Source of the DNA: an uncultured Bacilli bacterium
GTDB lineage: Bacteria; Bacillota_I; Bacilli_A; RF39; UBA660
Assembly: GCA_944363785.1 (NCBI GenBank)
Contig: CALVVF010000010.1
Span: 1 to 56,436 of the forward strand
Direction of reading: 5' to 3'
DNA length: 56,436 nucleotides
A program made the position numbers and the translations under genes. Every line of letters starts with the position of its first letter. Position 1 is the first letter of the stretch. Of this stretch, positions 27,196 to 36,312 are shown piece after piece. A model generated the notes under the pieces. It was not told the DNA's origin. It worked only from the letters and a program-made list of their open reading frames with translations, and searched no databases.

Positions 27196-30100
27196 ATGAG
27201 CATGTATAAAATTATGGATGGAAATGAAGCTTGTAGTACAGTATCGTATTATTTTTCAGAAGTAGCAGGGATTTATCCAATTACGCCTGCTTCGCCAATG
27301 GCAGAGCTTGTTGATAATTGGAGTAGTGAGGGTAAAAAGAATTACTTTGGTCAATCGGTTAAAGTAATGGAAATGCAGTCTGAAGCTGGTGCGGCAGGAT
27401 TAGTACATGGGAGTTTACAATCAGGTTGTTTAACAACTACTTATACCGCTAGTCAGGGATTATTATTGATGATTCCTAATATGTATAAAATTGCGGGAGA
27501 ACTATTGCCTTGTGTAATTCATGTAGCCTCACGTAGTATCGCTACTCATGCGTTATCTATTTTAGGAGATCATCAAGATATTTATGCCGCTAGAATGACG
27601 GGCTTTGCTTTTCTTGCTTCTAGTTCTGTTCAGCAAGTTATGGATTTAACAGGAGTTGCTCATTTGGCAGCAATAAAAGGAAGAGTTCCTTTCGTTCACT
27701 TTTTTGATGGTTTTCGAACGAGTCATGAATTACAAAAAGTTCGGCTTATCGATACGGATTTCTTAAAGACACTTATCGATCAAGATGCTTTAGACGAGTT
27801 CCGTAAAAGAGCCCTTCAACCTGATTCGCCAGTTACTAGGGGAACTGCGCAAAATGATGATATTTATTTTCAAATGACAGAAGCTAGAAATCGCTATTAT
27901 GAAGCATTACCCGATATTGTGAATGATTATATGGAAAATATCAATCAATTAACCGGTGAAGAATATCATCCTTTTCAATATTATGGAAATAAGAAAGCTA
28001 CAAAAGTAATTGTTGCGATGGGGTCAGTTTGCGAGACGATTCGAGAAGTAGTAGATTATTTAAATCAGACAGGAGAAGCAGTTGGTCTTATCGAGGTTCA
28101 TTTATATCGACCATTTTCTAAAAAATATTTTCTTCAAGCTTTACCTAAGACAGTAAGAAATATTGCGGTACTTGATCGTACTAAAGAACCAGGTAGTATT
28201 GGGGAACCCCTTTATTTAGATGTTGTTAGTGTTTTAGCCGATTATCCAACTTCTATTCGTGTTATTGGAGGTAGATATGGATTATCTAGTAAGAATACAA
28301 CACCTGCCGATATATACGCGGTTTATCAATTATTGGGTAGTAAGAAAGAGTTTCATGGCTTTACCCTTGGTATTGTTGATGATGTAACTAATAAAAGCTT
28401 AGCTCCAGTAGAGATTTCACTTCATCGTAAACAAGTAGAATTTTTAATCTATGGCTACGGTAGTGATGGTATGGTTAGTGCTGGTAAGGATGTTATGAAA
28501 ATAACCGGTAATTATAGTAATGCTTATGTACAGGGTTATTTTCAATATGATTCTAAAAAGAGTGGAGGAGTTACCAAGTCTCATTTACGATTTAGTAAGA
28601 GTCCTATTCATTCTACTTATTATGTAGAACATCCTCATTTAGTGATGTGTACTAAAGAGTCTTATTTAGATAATTTTAAAATGTTAGATGGAATTGAAGA
28701 AGAAGGAACATTTATTTTAAATACCGATAAGTCTGCAGAGGAGATTCTTACTCGTTTATCTAATCATGATAAAAAGATTTTAGTAGAGAGAAAGATTAAA
28801 TTTTATATTGTTGATGCTTTAAAGATTGCGAAAGAGGTTGGACTTGATCATAAAATTAGTTCTATTATGGAAACGATTTTATTTAAGTTGGGTAAATTGA
28901 TTGACTTTGATTTTGCGAAGGAGCATATTAAGAAAGCAATTGAAAAGAAGTTTTCTAAGAAAGCAGGACATGTTGTTGATAAAAATTTACAGGCTATCGA
29001 TAGAGCTTTAGAAAATTTGACTCTTGTTTCTTTGAATGATGTTCGTTATCGGGAAAAAGAGGAGAAGGAAGAGGTTACTAATATTTTTGAAGTTATTTCT
29101 AGTGGTAGAGGAGATACATTAAAAGTCAGTGATTTTATTGAATATGAAGATGGTACTTTTGATCCTGGTTTATCCCGTTTAGAAAAGAGAAGCATTTCTG
29201 ATATTGCACCCGCCTTTATTCCTGAGAATTGTATTCAATGTAATATGTGTTCTTTCGTTTGTCCTCATGCCGTTATTCGTCCTTTCTTATTAAATGAGGA
29301 GGAGGTAGAAAATGCCCCAGAATCGTTAAAAGAGGATTTACTAGATGTGAATATTAAGGGAGAAAAGTTAAAATATACGATAGGTATTTCATTACCAGAT
29401 TGTACCGGATGTAATTTGTGTAGTAATGTTTGTCCAGGTAAAAAAGGGCAGAAGGCATTGGTAATGGAGAATATAGAAAAGTTAAAGCAGACTAAGCAAG
29501 AGGCATATGATTATCTATTTCAACGAGTAAGTGAGAAAAAGATTATGCCAATTTCCACAGTTAAGGGTAGTCAATTTGTTACTCCTCGTTTTGAATTTAG
29601 TGGTGCATGTGCTGGTTGTGGAGAAACGGCTTATTTGAAACTTTTAACCCAATTGTTTGGAGATAGAATGGTAATTGCTAATGCAACAGGTTGCTCTTCT
29701 ATTTACAGTGCATCTTTACCGACAACAGCTTATTCTGTTCCTTGGGCAAATTCTTTATTTGAAGATAATGCGGAATTTGGTTATGGTATGGTGATTGCTG
29801 ACAAAGCACGAAAAGATAAGATTCGTCAGTTGATTGAAGAACATGTTTCAGAACTTGGTGATGAAGAAATTGATATTTATATGAATTATTTAGATGATTT
29901 TTCTTTGGAGCATGCAAATCAACTATATGAAATTATTGATTCTACCCCAATTGATGAGTTACGTGAATATAAAGATTATATTAAAAAACGTTCTTTTTGG
30001 TGTATTGGTGGAGATGGTTGGGCTTATGATATTGGGTTCAGTGGTATCGATCATGTATTAGCTAATCAAGAAGATATTAATATTTTAGTTTTGGATACAG

Positions 30101-30642
30101 AGGTATATTCTAATACAGGTGGTCAGTCATCTAAGTCATCTAAAATAGGTAGTGTTGCGAAATTTACGGCTAAAGGTAAGCAAGTAGCGAAGAAAGACCT
30201 TGCTAAGATTGCCCTTACTTATCCACATGTTTATGTTGGCAGTATTTCTTTAGGAGCCAATATGCAACATACAGTAAAGACATTGATGGAAGCTGAAGCT
30301 TATCCAGGACCATCTATTGTGTTTGCTTATTCACCTTGTATTGCCCAAGGTATTTTAACAGGAATGTCTTCAACAGTCGAAGAGGAGAAGAAAGCGGTTC
30401 AGTCGGGATATTATCCATTATTCCATTATGATCCAACAACACGTAAATTTACCCTTGATGCGAAACCAGATTTTGATCACTATTATGAGTTTATTGCTGG
30501 TGAAGATCGTTATCGTATTTTAAAAAAGGTTAATCCTGAAAAATATCGTGAATTGTTGGAGCAAAACCGTCTTTATGCGATCGAAAGATTTCGCTATTAT
30601 GAGCAATTAGAAAAACAAAGTGAAGAAGAAGTAGTGGAGTAG
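27196..30642 (+). CDS. nifJ: Pyruvate:ferredoxin (flavodoxin) oxidoreductase
   Basis: A 1148-residue single-chain PFOR with all domains in order: the pyrimidine-binding domain with YPITPASPMAE, the gamma domain, and two 4Fe-4S motifs (CIQCNMCSFVCP and CTGCNLCSNVCP). The C-terminal TPP domain has CAGCGET, GDGWAYDIG and NTGGQ. It oxidises pyruvate to acetyl-CoA and CO2 and reduces ferredoxin. AAGGAAGGA lies 5-6 nt before the ATG at 27196, which is preferred over the GTG at 27193. Presence together with PflB marks a strict fermentative lifestyle. Confidence 0.97.
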   Translation: MSMYKIMDGNEACSTVSYYFSEVAGIYPITPASPMAELVDNWSSEGKKNYFGQSVKVMEMQSEAGAAGLVHGSLQSGCLTTTYTASQGLLLMIPNMYKIAGELLPCVIHVASRSIATHALSILGDHQDIYAARMTGFAFLASSSVQQVMDLTGVAHLAAIKGRVPFVHFFDGFRTSHELQKVRLIDTDFLKTLIDQDALDEFRKRALQPDSPVTRGTAQNDDIYFQMTEARNRYYEALPDIVNDYMENINQLTGEEYHPFQYYGNKKATKVIVAMGSVCETIREVVDYLNQTGEAVGLIEVHLYRPFSKKYFLQALPKTVRNIAVLDRTKEPGSIGEPLYLDVVSVLADYPTSIRVIGGRYGLSSKNTTPADIYAVYQLLGSKKEFHGFTLGIVDDVTNKSLAPVEISLHRKQVEFLIYGYGSDGMVSAGKDVMKITGNYSNAYVQGYFQYDSKKSGGVTKSHLRFSKSPIHSTYYVEHPHLVMCTKESYLDNFKMLDGIEEEGTFILNTDKSAEEILTRLSNHDKKILVERKIKFYIVDALKIAKEVGLDHKISSIMETILFKLGKLIDFDFAKEHIKKAIEKKFSKKAGHVVDKNLQAIDRALENLTLVSLNDVRYREKEEKEEVTNIFEVISSGRGDTLKVSDFIEYEDGTFDPGLSRLEKRSISDIAPAFIPENCIQCNMCSFVCPHAVIRPFLLNEEEVENAPESLKEDLLDVNIKGEKLKYTIGISLPDCTGCNLCSNVCPGKKGQKALVMENIEKLKQTKQEAYDYLFQRVSEKKIMPISTVKGSQFVTPRFEFSGACAGCGETAYLKLLTQLFGDRMVIANATGCSSIYSASLPTTAYSVPWANSLFEDNAEFGYGMVIADKARKDKIRQLIEEHVSELGDEEIDIYMNYLDDFSLEHANQLYEIIDSTPIDELREYKDYIKKRSFWCIGGDGWAYDIGFSGIDHVLANQEDINILVLDTEVYSNTGGQSSKSSKIGSVAKFTAKGKQVAKKDLAKIALTYPHVYVGSISLGANMQHTVKTLMEAEAYPGPSIVFAYSPCIAQGILTGMSSTVEEEKKAVQSGYYPLFHYDPTTRKFTLDAKPDFDHYYEFIAGEDRYRILKKVNPEKYRELLEQNRLYAIERFRYYEQLEKQSEEEVVE

Positions 30643-30713
30643 CTTCTTTTTCTTTTAGAAAAATCAAAGAGAATATGGTATTTCATATATAAAATAGAAA
30701 AGGAGAAAATAAG

Positions 30714-31592
30714 ATGAAAACAATATTGACGGTGGATAGTGGTATTTGTCCAATTTTACGTGAGGATACGATTGTTATTCCTGCGCAGATTATTTCTAGT
30801 TCAATGGCTACTTATCGGGATAATGGTCAGGAAATTAGTAACCAGGAAATGTTAGAAAGTGGGAATCGGTATCGAACTTCGGCTCCACTACTAGGGGATT
30901 TTGAACAAACATTTCGATCACTATTGGAATCAGGAGTGGATGTTGTTCATTTGAGTATGAGTAGTGGAATAAGTGAGGGAAGTGTGAATACTAGTCAGTT
31001 GGTTGCTGATAATTGTAATGAGGAGTACGATAATCACGTCTATGTTGTCGATAGTTTAACAGGTGCTACTGGTGGTACTTTACTATATGAACTTGTTTAT
31101 CAACAACTTTTAGAAAGTGATTTAAGTGGCAAGGAATTATGTTCTGCTTTAGAGTCATTAAAGAAAAAAATACAAACTTCTTTTTATGTTCCAGATGCTA
31201 GTGGCTATGTGCAAAGTGGCCGTGATCGTTCTTCTTCTCATCTAGTTGATCATGCTCTTTCTTGGAGTACACGTTTAGCCAATTTGACCTCACTTAAGTT
31301 TAGAGTGGATTTTCATGAAAATGGCGATTTGTATTTGAAAAAAATCTTTCGTAGCTCTAGTAAGAATGGAATGCTTCAGATGGTAAAAGATATCGTTAAT
31401 GATCAGACGATAGATCATTATGAATCAAAATTGGCGGTAGTTGGTAATTTATATCCAAAATATGTGGATATGGAAGCAGTAAAATCTTATTTATCTCAGT
31501 ATTTTGATCAGGTGTTAGAACGAGAAATCGGAGCGGTTGTTGCGGCATATGGATGTCCTGATTTGTCTGGACTAGCTCTTGTTAAGAAATAA
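30714..31592 (+). CDS. DegV family fatty-acid-binding protein
   Basis: 292 residues with the DegV order of motifs: TVDSGICPIL at the N-terminus, YRTSAPLLGDF (TSxP loop), LSMSSGISEGSVNTSQLVAD and VVDSLTGATGG. DegV/FakB proteins bind a fatty acid and present it to the FakA kinase for phosphorylation. No fakA is nearby. GGAG precedes the start. A strong terminator follows. Confidence 0.88.
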   Translation: MKTILTVDSGICPILREDTIVIPAQIISSSMATYRDNGQEISNQEMLESGNRYRTSAPLLGDFEQTFRSLLESGVDVVHLSMSSGISEGSVNTSQLVADNCNEEYDNHVYVVDSLTGATGGTLLYELVYQQLLESDLSGKELCSALESLKKKIQTSFYVPDASGYVQSGRDRSSSHLVDHALSWSTRLANLTSLKFRVDFHENGDLYLKKIFRSSSKNGMLQMVKDIVNDQTIDHYESKLAVVGNLYPKYVDMEAVKSYLSQYFDQVLEREIGAVVAAYGCPDLSGLALVKK

Positions 31593-31609
31593 TTTTTATA
31601 GATAAGAAA

Positions 31610-31648
31610 ATGACCATAATTAACATTCTAATTATGGTCATGTTTTTT
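31610..31648 (+). terminator. Terminator of degV
   Basis: ATGACCATAATT pairs perfectly with AATTATGGTCAT around 8 nt, followed by G and six T. Confidence 0.9.
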
Positions 31649-31651
31649 CAT

Positions 31652-31754
31652 AAAAAAATAGAGACCGTACCCCCTGGGACGGTCTCCTAAAAAGAATAAA
31701 AAGGGGTTGGCTAGTGTGATACTAGCGACCAATTCGCCAATTTCGAATTGGTGA
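31652..31754 (-). ncRNA. Candidate small RNA (~103 nt), minus strand, between degV and recG
   Basis: There is no usable reading frame. On the minus strand the predicted transcript starts with ACCAATTCG/CGAATTGGT (9 bp, arms 31744-31752 and 31728-31736). It continues with ACTAGC/GCTAGT (31721-31726, 31710-31715), a linker containing ACCCC (31703-31707) and an A/T-rich stretch. It ends in the GC-rich terminator GAGACCGT/ACGGTCTC (31661-31668, 31679-31686) with a following T-rich tract at 31652-31660. The terminator loop holds GGGGGT, complementary to the ACCCC linker, so a pseudoknot is possible. It has its own promoter. It matched no RNA family known to me. Confidence 0.7.
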
Positions 31755-31759
31755 GTCTT

Positions 31760-31788
31760 ATACTAATCGAAATATTAACATTTGTCAA
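31760..31788 (-). promoter_or_regulatory. Promoter of the minus-strand small RNA
   Basis: Minus strand TTGACA (31783-31788), a 17-nt spacer and TAGTAT (31760-31765). A perfect -35, with start of transcription expected at about 31753, directly before the first hairpin. Confidence 0.75.
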
Positions 31789-31946
31789 TAGTTTTTTTAT
31801 TAAAATGTCGATTATTTATGTTGATGAGGAAATGAGAAAATCGTTTTGATTTATTGTTTTGTATTTTTTAACATCTTTCTTTTCTTTTTTCTTCTTCTTT
31901 TCTTTTGAAGTTCTCTATTTTACTTTTCTAATATTTGTTTTTGTGA

Positions 31947-31952
31947 TATAAT
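31947..31952 (+). promoter_or_regulatory. Extended -10 promoter of recG
   Basis: TGATATAAT (31944-31952) is an extended -10 element. A long pyrimidine-rich tract (about 31871-31905) lies just upstream. Confidence 0.55.
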
Positions 31953-31975
31953 AAGCAAAGAACTGGAGGGGTAAT

Positions 31976-33970
31976 ATGGTTAATGTATCTGCGGTAAAAG
32001 GTATTGGCCCAAAGGCAGTTTCACTTCTGAATAAATTGGGGATTTATACGATTGATGATTTAGCTACCCATTATCCTTTTCGTTATGATATTTTAAAAAG
32101 AAGTGATTTAAGTAAGACTTTACCTGATGAAAAAGTAATTATAGATGGAAAAGTGGAGAGTGTGCCAATTTTACTTCGTTTTAAAGCTGGTTTAAATAAA
32201 TTAAACTTTCGTTTAGTAACGGCAAGTGGTGTTATTGGAGTATCTATTTTTAATCGTGCTTTTATGAAGAATAATTTGACGATCGGGACTAATGTTATTG
32301 TAATTGGTAAGTTTGATCGTGGGAAAAATATTTTAACTGCTTCGGATATTAAGTTTGGTCTTTTAAATAATCAAGCTAAAATAGAAGCGGTATATCATTG
32401 TACTAATGGATTAACCAATAAGAATATGGCAACTTATATCAATACGGCTATTTTATTTCATGGTAAAGAAATTAGTGATTACATTCCTTCTTATTTGCAA
32501 GAAAAATATCATTTTTCTAATAAGCGTACGGCACTTAATATTGTTCATAATCCCCCTACATTAGAAAAGTTGAAGGAAGCACAAATTCGTTTAAAATATG
32601 AAGAACTATTTACCTTTATGTTTAAAATTAATTATTTGAAAGAATTGCACAAACAAGAAAAATCTGGAATTGGTCGTTCTTTGAGTAAAGAAGATGTCGA
32701 GTCTGTTTTACGGATGATTCCTTTTTCATTAACGAATGATCAGTTAAAGGCAATCGATGATATATTTCATGATTTGAATAATTCTTCTAGAATGAACCGT
32801 CTTTTACAAGGAGATGTAGGTAGTGGAAAGACTATTGTTGCGATTGTTGCCATGTATTTAAATCATATTAGTGGTTATCAAAGTGCATTGATGGCACCTA
32901 CTGAAATTCTAGCTACGCAACATTATCAAAATATTGTTCAGTTGTTGGAAAAGACAGATATTCAAGTAGAATTGTTAAAAGGATCTCAGACAAAGAAAGA
33001 GAAGATGGAAATCTATCAGAAGTTAAAAAATGGAGAAATCGATATTATTGTTGGTACTCATGCCTTGATTCAAGAAGATGTTATTTATCAGAGCTTAGGT
33101 TTGGTAGTAACGGATGAACAACATCGTTTCGGTGTTAATCAACGGGCACTATTAAATAATAAAGGCCTTATGCCTGATATTTTATATATGAGTGCAACAC
33201 CGATTCCTAGGACATATGCTTTGACCATTTATGGGGATATGGATGTTTCAACAATTAAGGAGATGCCTAAAGGAAGAATTCCAGTTAAAACGGTGGTTAA
33301 AAAGGAAAGTGAACTTCGAGATGTATTAGAGATGATGAATGAAGAGTTAAAGAAACATCATCAGATTTATGTGATTGCACCACTGATCGAAGAAAGTGAA
33401 AACTCTGATCTTACTAATGTATTACAATTGAGAGATAAGATGAATTTAGCTTTTGGCTCACGTGATAAGATTGATATTGTCCATGGTAAAATGGCTAGTG
33501 GAGCAAAGGATGCTATTATGGAAGAATTTAAACAAAATCGCGTCCAAATTCTGATTAGTACTACTGTAATTGAAGTAGGGGTCGATGTTCCTAACGCTAC
33601 TATGATGGTTATTTTTGATGCCAATAGATTTGGACTTTCTACACTTCATCAATTACGAGGGCGTGTTGGACGAAGTAGTCTAGAAAGTAAGTGTGTGTTG
33701 ATTAGTAATACAGATACGAAACGTCTTGAAGTGATGGAACGTACGACTGATGGTTTTGAAATTAGTGAAGAAGACTTTAAGTTACGTGGACATGGTGATT
33801 TATTTGGAACTAAGCAAAGTGGAGATATGACTTTTAAAATTGCCAATTTAAAGCAGGATTACAAGATTTTAGTTCAAGCTAAAAAAGATTCACAGGAATA
33901 TTTACTTGACACTTCTTATGATGAGGATGAACTAAAAAAATCCTTGATAGATTCAATTAATCATAATTAG
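31976..33970 (+). CDS. recG: ATP-dependent DNA helicase RecG
   Basis: 664 residues. The N-terminal wedge/OB domain begins with VKGIGPKAVSLLNKLGI, followed by YPFRYD. Helicase motifs follow: GDVGSGKT (Walker A), DEQHRFGV (DExH variant of RecG), MSATPIPRT and QLRGRVGRS. RecG remodels stalled forks and Holliday junctions. The length is typical. GGAGGGG precedes the ATG. Confidence 0.96.
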   Translation: MVNVSAVKGIGPKAVSLLNKLGIYTIDDLATHYPFRYDILKRSDLSKTLPDEKVIIDGKVESVPILLRFKAGLNKLNFRLVTASGVIGVSIFNRAFMKNNLTIGTNVIVIGKFDRGKNILTASDIKFGLLNNQAKIEAVYHCTNGLTNKNMATYINTAILFHGKEISDYIPSYLQEKYHFSNKRTALNIVHNPPTLEKLKEAQIRLKYEELFTFMFKINYLKELHKQEKSGIGRSLSKEDVESVLRMIPFSLTNDQLKAIDDIFHDLNNSSRMNRLLQGDVGSGKTIVAIVAMYLNHISGYQSALMAPTEILATQHYQNIVQLLEKTDIQVELLKGSQTKKEKMEIYQKLKNGEIDIIVGTHALIQEDVIYQSLGLVVTDEQHRFGVNQRALLNNKGLMPDILYMSATPIPRTYALTIYGDMDVSTIKEMPKGRIPVKTVVKKESELRDVLEMMNEELKKHHQIYVIAPLIEESENSDLTNVLQLRDKMNLAFGSRDKIDIVHGKMASGAKDAIMEEFKQNRVQILISTTVIEVGVDVPNATMMVIFDANRFGLSTLHQLRGRVGRSSLESKCVLISNTDTKRLEVMERTTDGFEISEEDFKLRGHGDLFGTKQSGDMTFKIANLKQDYKILVQAKKDSQEYLLDTSYDEDELKKSLIDSINHN

Positions 33971-33988
33971 CTTTAAAATATTGAATGT

Positions 33989-34018
33989 AAAAAGAGAAAA
34001 ATTTTTCTCTTTTCTTTT
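33989..34018 (+). terminator. Terminator of recG
   Basis: AAAAGAGAAAA pairs with TTTTCTCTTTT directly, followed by CTTTTG. Confidence 0.7.
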
Positions 34019-34027
34019 GTATGTTTA

Positions 34028-34056
34028 TTGACTTCTACTTTTATTTATATTATCAT
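34028..34056 (+). promoter_or_regulatory. Promoter of the plus-strand small RNA
   Basis: TTGACT (34028-34033), a 17-nt spacer and TATCAT (34051-34056). Transcription is expected to begin at about 34062-34064. Confidence 0.7.
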
Positions 34057-34062
34057 TAAGGT

Positions 34063-34163
34063 ACGTGAAGTTCGCTTCACGTAAAAAGGTACTCTTACGG
34101 TTTCAATGTGAGAGTAATTCAACCAAAACCCCCTGAAGGAGCCGAGAGGCTCCACTTTTTGTT
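34063..34163 (+). ncRNA. Candidate small RNA (~100 nt) downstream of recG
   Basis: Three hairpins in order: ACGTGAAG-TTCG-CTTCACGT (34063-34082); TACTCTTAC/GTGAGAGTA (34090-34098, 34108-34116), nine pairs with one G-U; and the terminator GGAGCC-GAGA-GGCTCC (34138-34153) followed by ACTTTTTG. The second loop begins GGTTT (34099-34103), complementary to AAACC (34126-34130) in the linker, which would give a pseudoknot. The linker also has five C in a row. No open reading frame is present. It has its own promoter and matched no family known to me. Confidence 0.7.
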
Positions 34164-34332
34164 TGTATCAAAAAGTTTGTGATCTTTTCGATATATGTTA
34201 AGTAGTTAAAGATTTGGAAAAATCTTTTTTGTATAAAGAAAACCATTAGATAATCTAGTTGCTCAATGAAACTTTAGCAATGTTCTTTTGATAAAAAATA
34301 ATAGGTTTTCTAAGTACAATAATATATGTTTC

Positions 34333-34353
34333 AAAGTGCAATAATTGCACTTT
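34333..34353. repeat. Perfect inverted repeat
   Basis: AAAGTGCAA-TAA-TTGCACTTT. It could be an operator or a weak terminator; no T-tract follows on either strand. Confidence 0.4.
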
Positions 34354-34360
34354 ATAAGAA

Positions 34361-34582
34361 CAAGCAATTATTAATATAATAAAAGCTAATCCATCAATTA
34401 CACAAGTTGAAATTGCAGAATAAATTAATAAATCATTAAGAACAGTAAAAACTAGAATGATAGAGATGCAGGAAAAATGGTTAATTGGAAGAAAAAACGG
34501 TAAAAGTGATGGAGGATGGCATGTGCATTGCGGGGAATTTTTTGAATTCTCTTTTTTCTTTACAAGGGTTTTAGAACTTTAA
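34361..34582 (+). pseudogene. Relic of a winged-helix regulator or ATP-binding protein C-terminus
   Basis: One frame reads IIKANPSITQVEIAE, a stop (TAA), then INKSLRTVKTRMIEMQEK and LIGRKNGKSDGGW. This is the winged-helix domain typical of the C-terminus of AlbA_2/COG2865-type proteins or of small regulators. No start codon, no ribosome binding site and an internal stop: a decayed fragment. Confidence 0.55.
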
Positions 34583-34741
34583 AAATATATATTTTTTAAA
34601 TTAATATTCATATTATATTTACATTTATTACTAATATGGCTATTAGGTAGAACAACTTATTTATTAAAAACAAATTATTTTCTATATTGTAGTAAAAGTT
34701 AAACTAATATGGTAAAATCGAGAAAAAGGAGATATTAAAAT

Positions 34742-35236
34742 ATGAAAAAACAAGAGGCAATGGAATTATCTATAGATAGATCAAGAGTAATGATAGAATA
34801 TCTAGAACAAATATTAAATGATAATGGTATATCGGGTAATATGACTTTTCGTTCTAGTAAAGTAGAAGGAGAAGGGGAGAAAATGTGTACTGTAGATATT
34901 ATGCTAAATAATGGTACAGAAAGACACTTAAATTTAGGTATCACTAGTATGCATAGTGATATTTTTACAAAACAGTTTACTAGTGATTTAGTAGATAGGT
35001 TTGCAAAAGATGACATAATGGGAGTAAGCCCTTATTTTGAAATTAAAAGTATGCCTTCAATGAGTAGAAATGGAATGGATGCTATAAGTATAAATAAAGA
35101 AACAGGTAAGATTAATAATCATATAAAAATAGATTTCTATTATGGAGGACAAAATTTTAATTCTATTATGGAAGAGTATAATAAAAAGTTAAAAGAAGCA
35201 CAAAAAGAAATAGAAGAAATAAAGGTAAGAAAATAA
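34742..35236 (+). CDS. Hypothetical protein, 164 residues
   Basis: A cytosolic protein with no membrane segment and no recognised motif. The N-terminal half is helical; the C-terminus is a Lys/Glu-rich helix (EEYNKKLKEAQKEIEEIKVRK). AAAGGAG lies upstream (34726-34732) and TGGTAAAAT (34709-34717) may be an extended -10. It opens a more AT-rich, accessory-looking stretch with decayed neighbours. Confidence 0.5.
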   Translation: MKKQEAMELSIDRSRVMIEYLEQILNDNGISGNMTFRSSKVEGEGEKMCTVDIMLNNGTERHLNLGITSMHSDIFTKQFTSDLVDRFAKDDIMGVSPYFEIKSMPSMSRNGMDAISINKETGKINNHIKIDFYYGGQNFNSIMEEYNKKLKEAQKEIEEIKVRK

Positions 35237-35334
35237 ATATCGTTATATATTTATAATTTTGGATATTCATAATAAAAAATTGACAAGTATATTAAAAAAG
35301 AATAATATATCCACCAAGAAGGGAATGGATTCGT

Positions 35335-36184
35335 ATGGAATTACCTAGGTTAAATTTAGAAAAGTTTTTGGAGGAGAATAGAGGGTTTAAAATATTAAAA
35401 AGATGTAAAGATACTACAATAATCCAGCTTCCTAATGGTGAGTTATTAAAAATTCTTGATGATGAATTATTGAAAATGTTATCTAATACGGGATTTGATT
35501 TGGAAGAACGATTAACGAAGTAGAAAAACTGTCTGAATACGTTAATTTTGCTCTTCCAACAAGAAAACTTGAGAGTGATGGTATTGTTAATTCTTATACT
35601 ATGCCATATATTTCAGGTGTTGATTTTACAGATTATTATGAGAATATATTCGATTTAATGAGTTATGCAAAGATACATTCTCAAATTGAAAATAATATAA
35701 AAAAAGGAAATAAATTAGGTATAGTATTTCCTGATTTATGTACAACAGAAAATATTAGAATTACTGAAGAGGAAAAAGTAATTTTCATTGATTATGACGG
35801 CTTACAAATAAAAGAAATGCCAGCGGTAGGATTTTCAGATTTTTTAGGAACACCTGAAGAAGTATTAACTAGTAAATATTATGACTTTGGGACAGGATTA
35901 TTTACAAAAGAAATAGATATTAAGAGTGCTATATAGATGTATCTGGAATAAATTTATCCATTATAAATAGAATAAATCCACAGACTGGGCAACTAATTAC
36001 TTTGGATGAGATCTTTTCTATAATTAATCTCCAAGATGTGGATATACAGCAAAAAGTGTGGAAATTATATCAACAATCTGTGTCAAATGAATTTTTAGGT
36101 GATGATATTTATGCACTTGCTGAACAATATAGATTAGTTGAACTTTTTCCTAATGCAGGAATAAAGAGACTGATAAAAAAATAA
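35335..36184 (+). pseudogene. Protein-kinase-like gene broken by two frameshifts
   Basis: Three consecutive open segments (35335-35523, about 35499-35936, about 35924-36184) lie in three different frames and join smoothly at the protein level. The first shift falls within 35499-35523 (GFDLEE / INEVEKLSEYVNF), the second within 35924-35936 (EIDIKSA / YIDVSGINLS). The middle part reads AKIHSQIE ... KLGIVFPDLCTTENIRI ... VIFIDYDGLQI. This resembles the catalytic loop and DFG-like region of a kinase fold, though the HRD aspartate context is altered. The reconstructed protein would be about 280 residues. Inactive as it stands, unless the assembly has errors. Confidence 0.65.
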
Positions 36185-36312
36185 TATTATAGAATTATAA
36201 GATATATTTTAAACGATTATTACAGTAATACATGAAGGATTTGGCCAATAATGTCAATTCTTTTTCTTTAATGTTAAAGTATTATATACTTTTATTAATA
36301 GGTGGTGGTTAT

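Noticed and set aside
31652-31754. 6S RNA, tmRNA or SRP RNA
   Set aside because: Too short for 6S or tmRNA and lacks their open bulge or tRNA-like parts; the SRP GGNA core is not visible.
34063-34163. Riboswitch
   Set aside because: No gene follows within 580 nt and the unit ends in its own terminator, so a stand-alone RNA is more likely.
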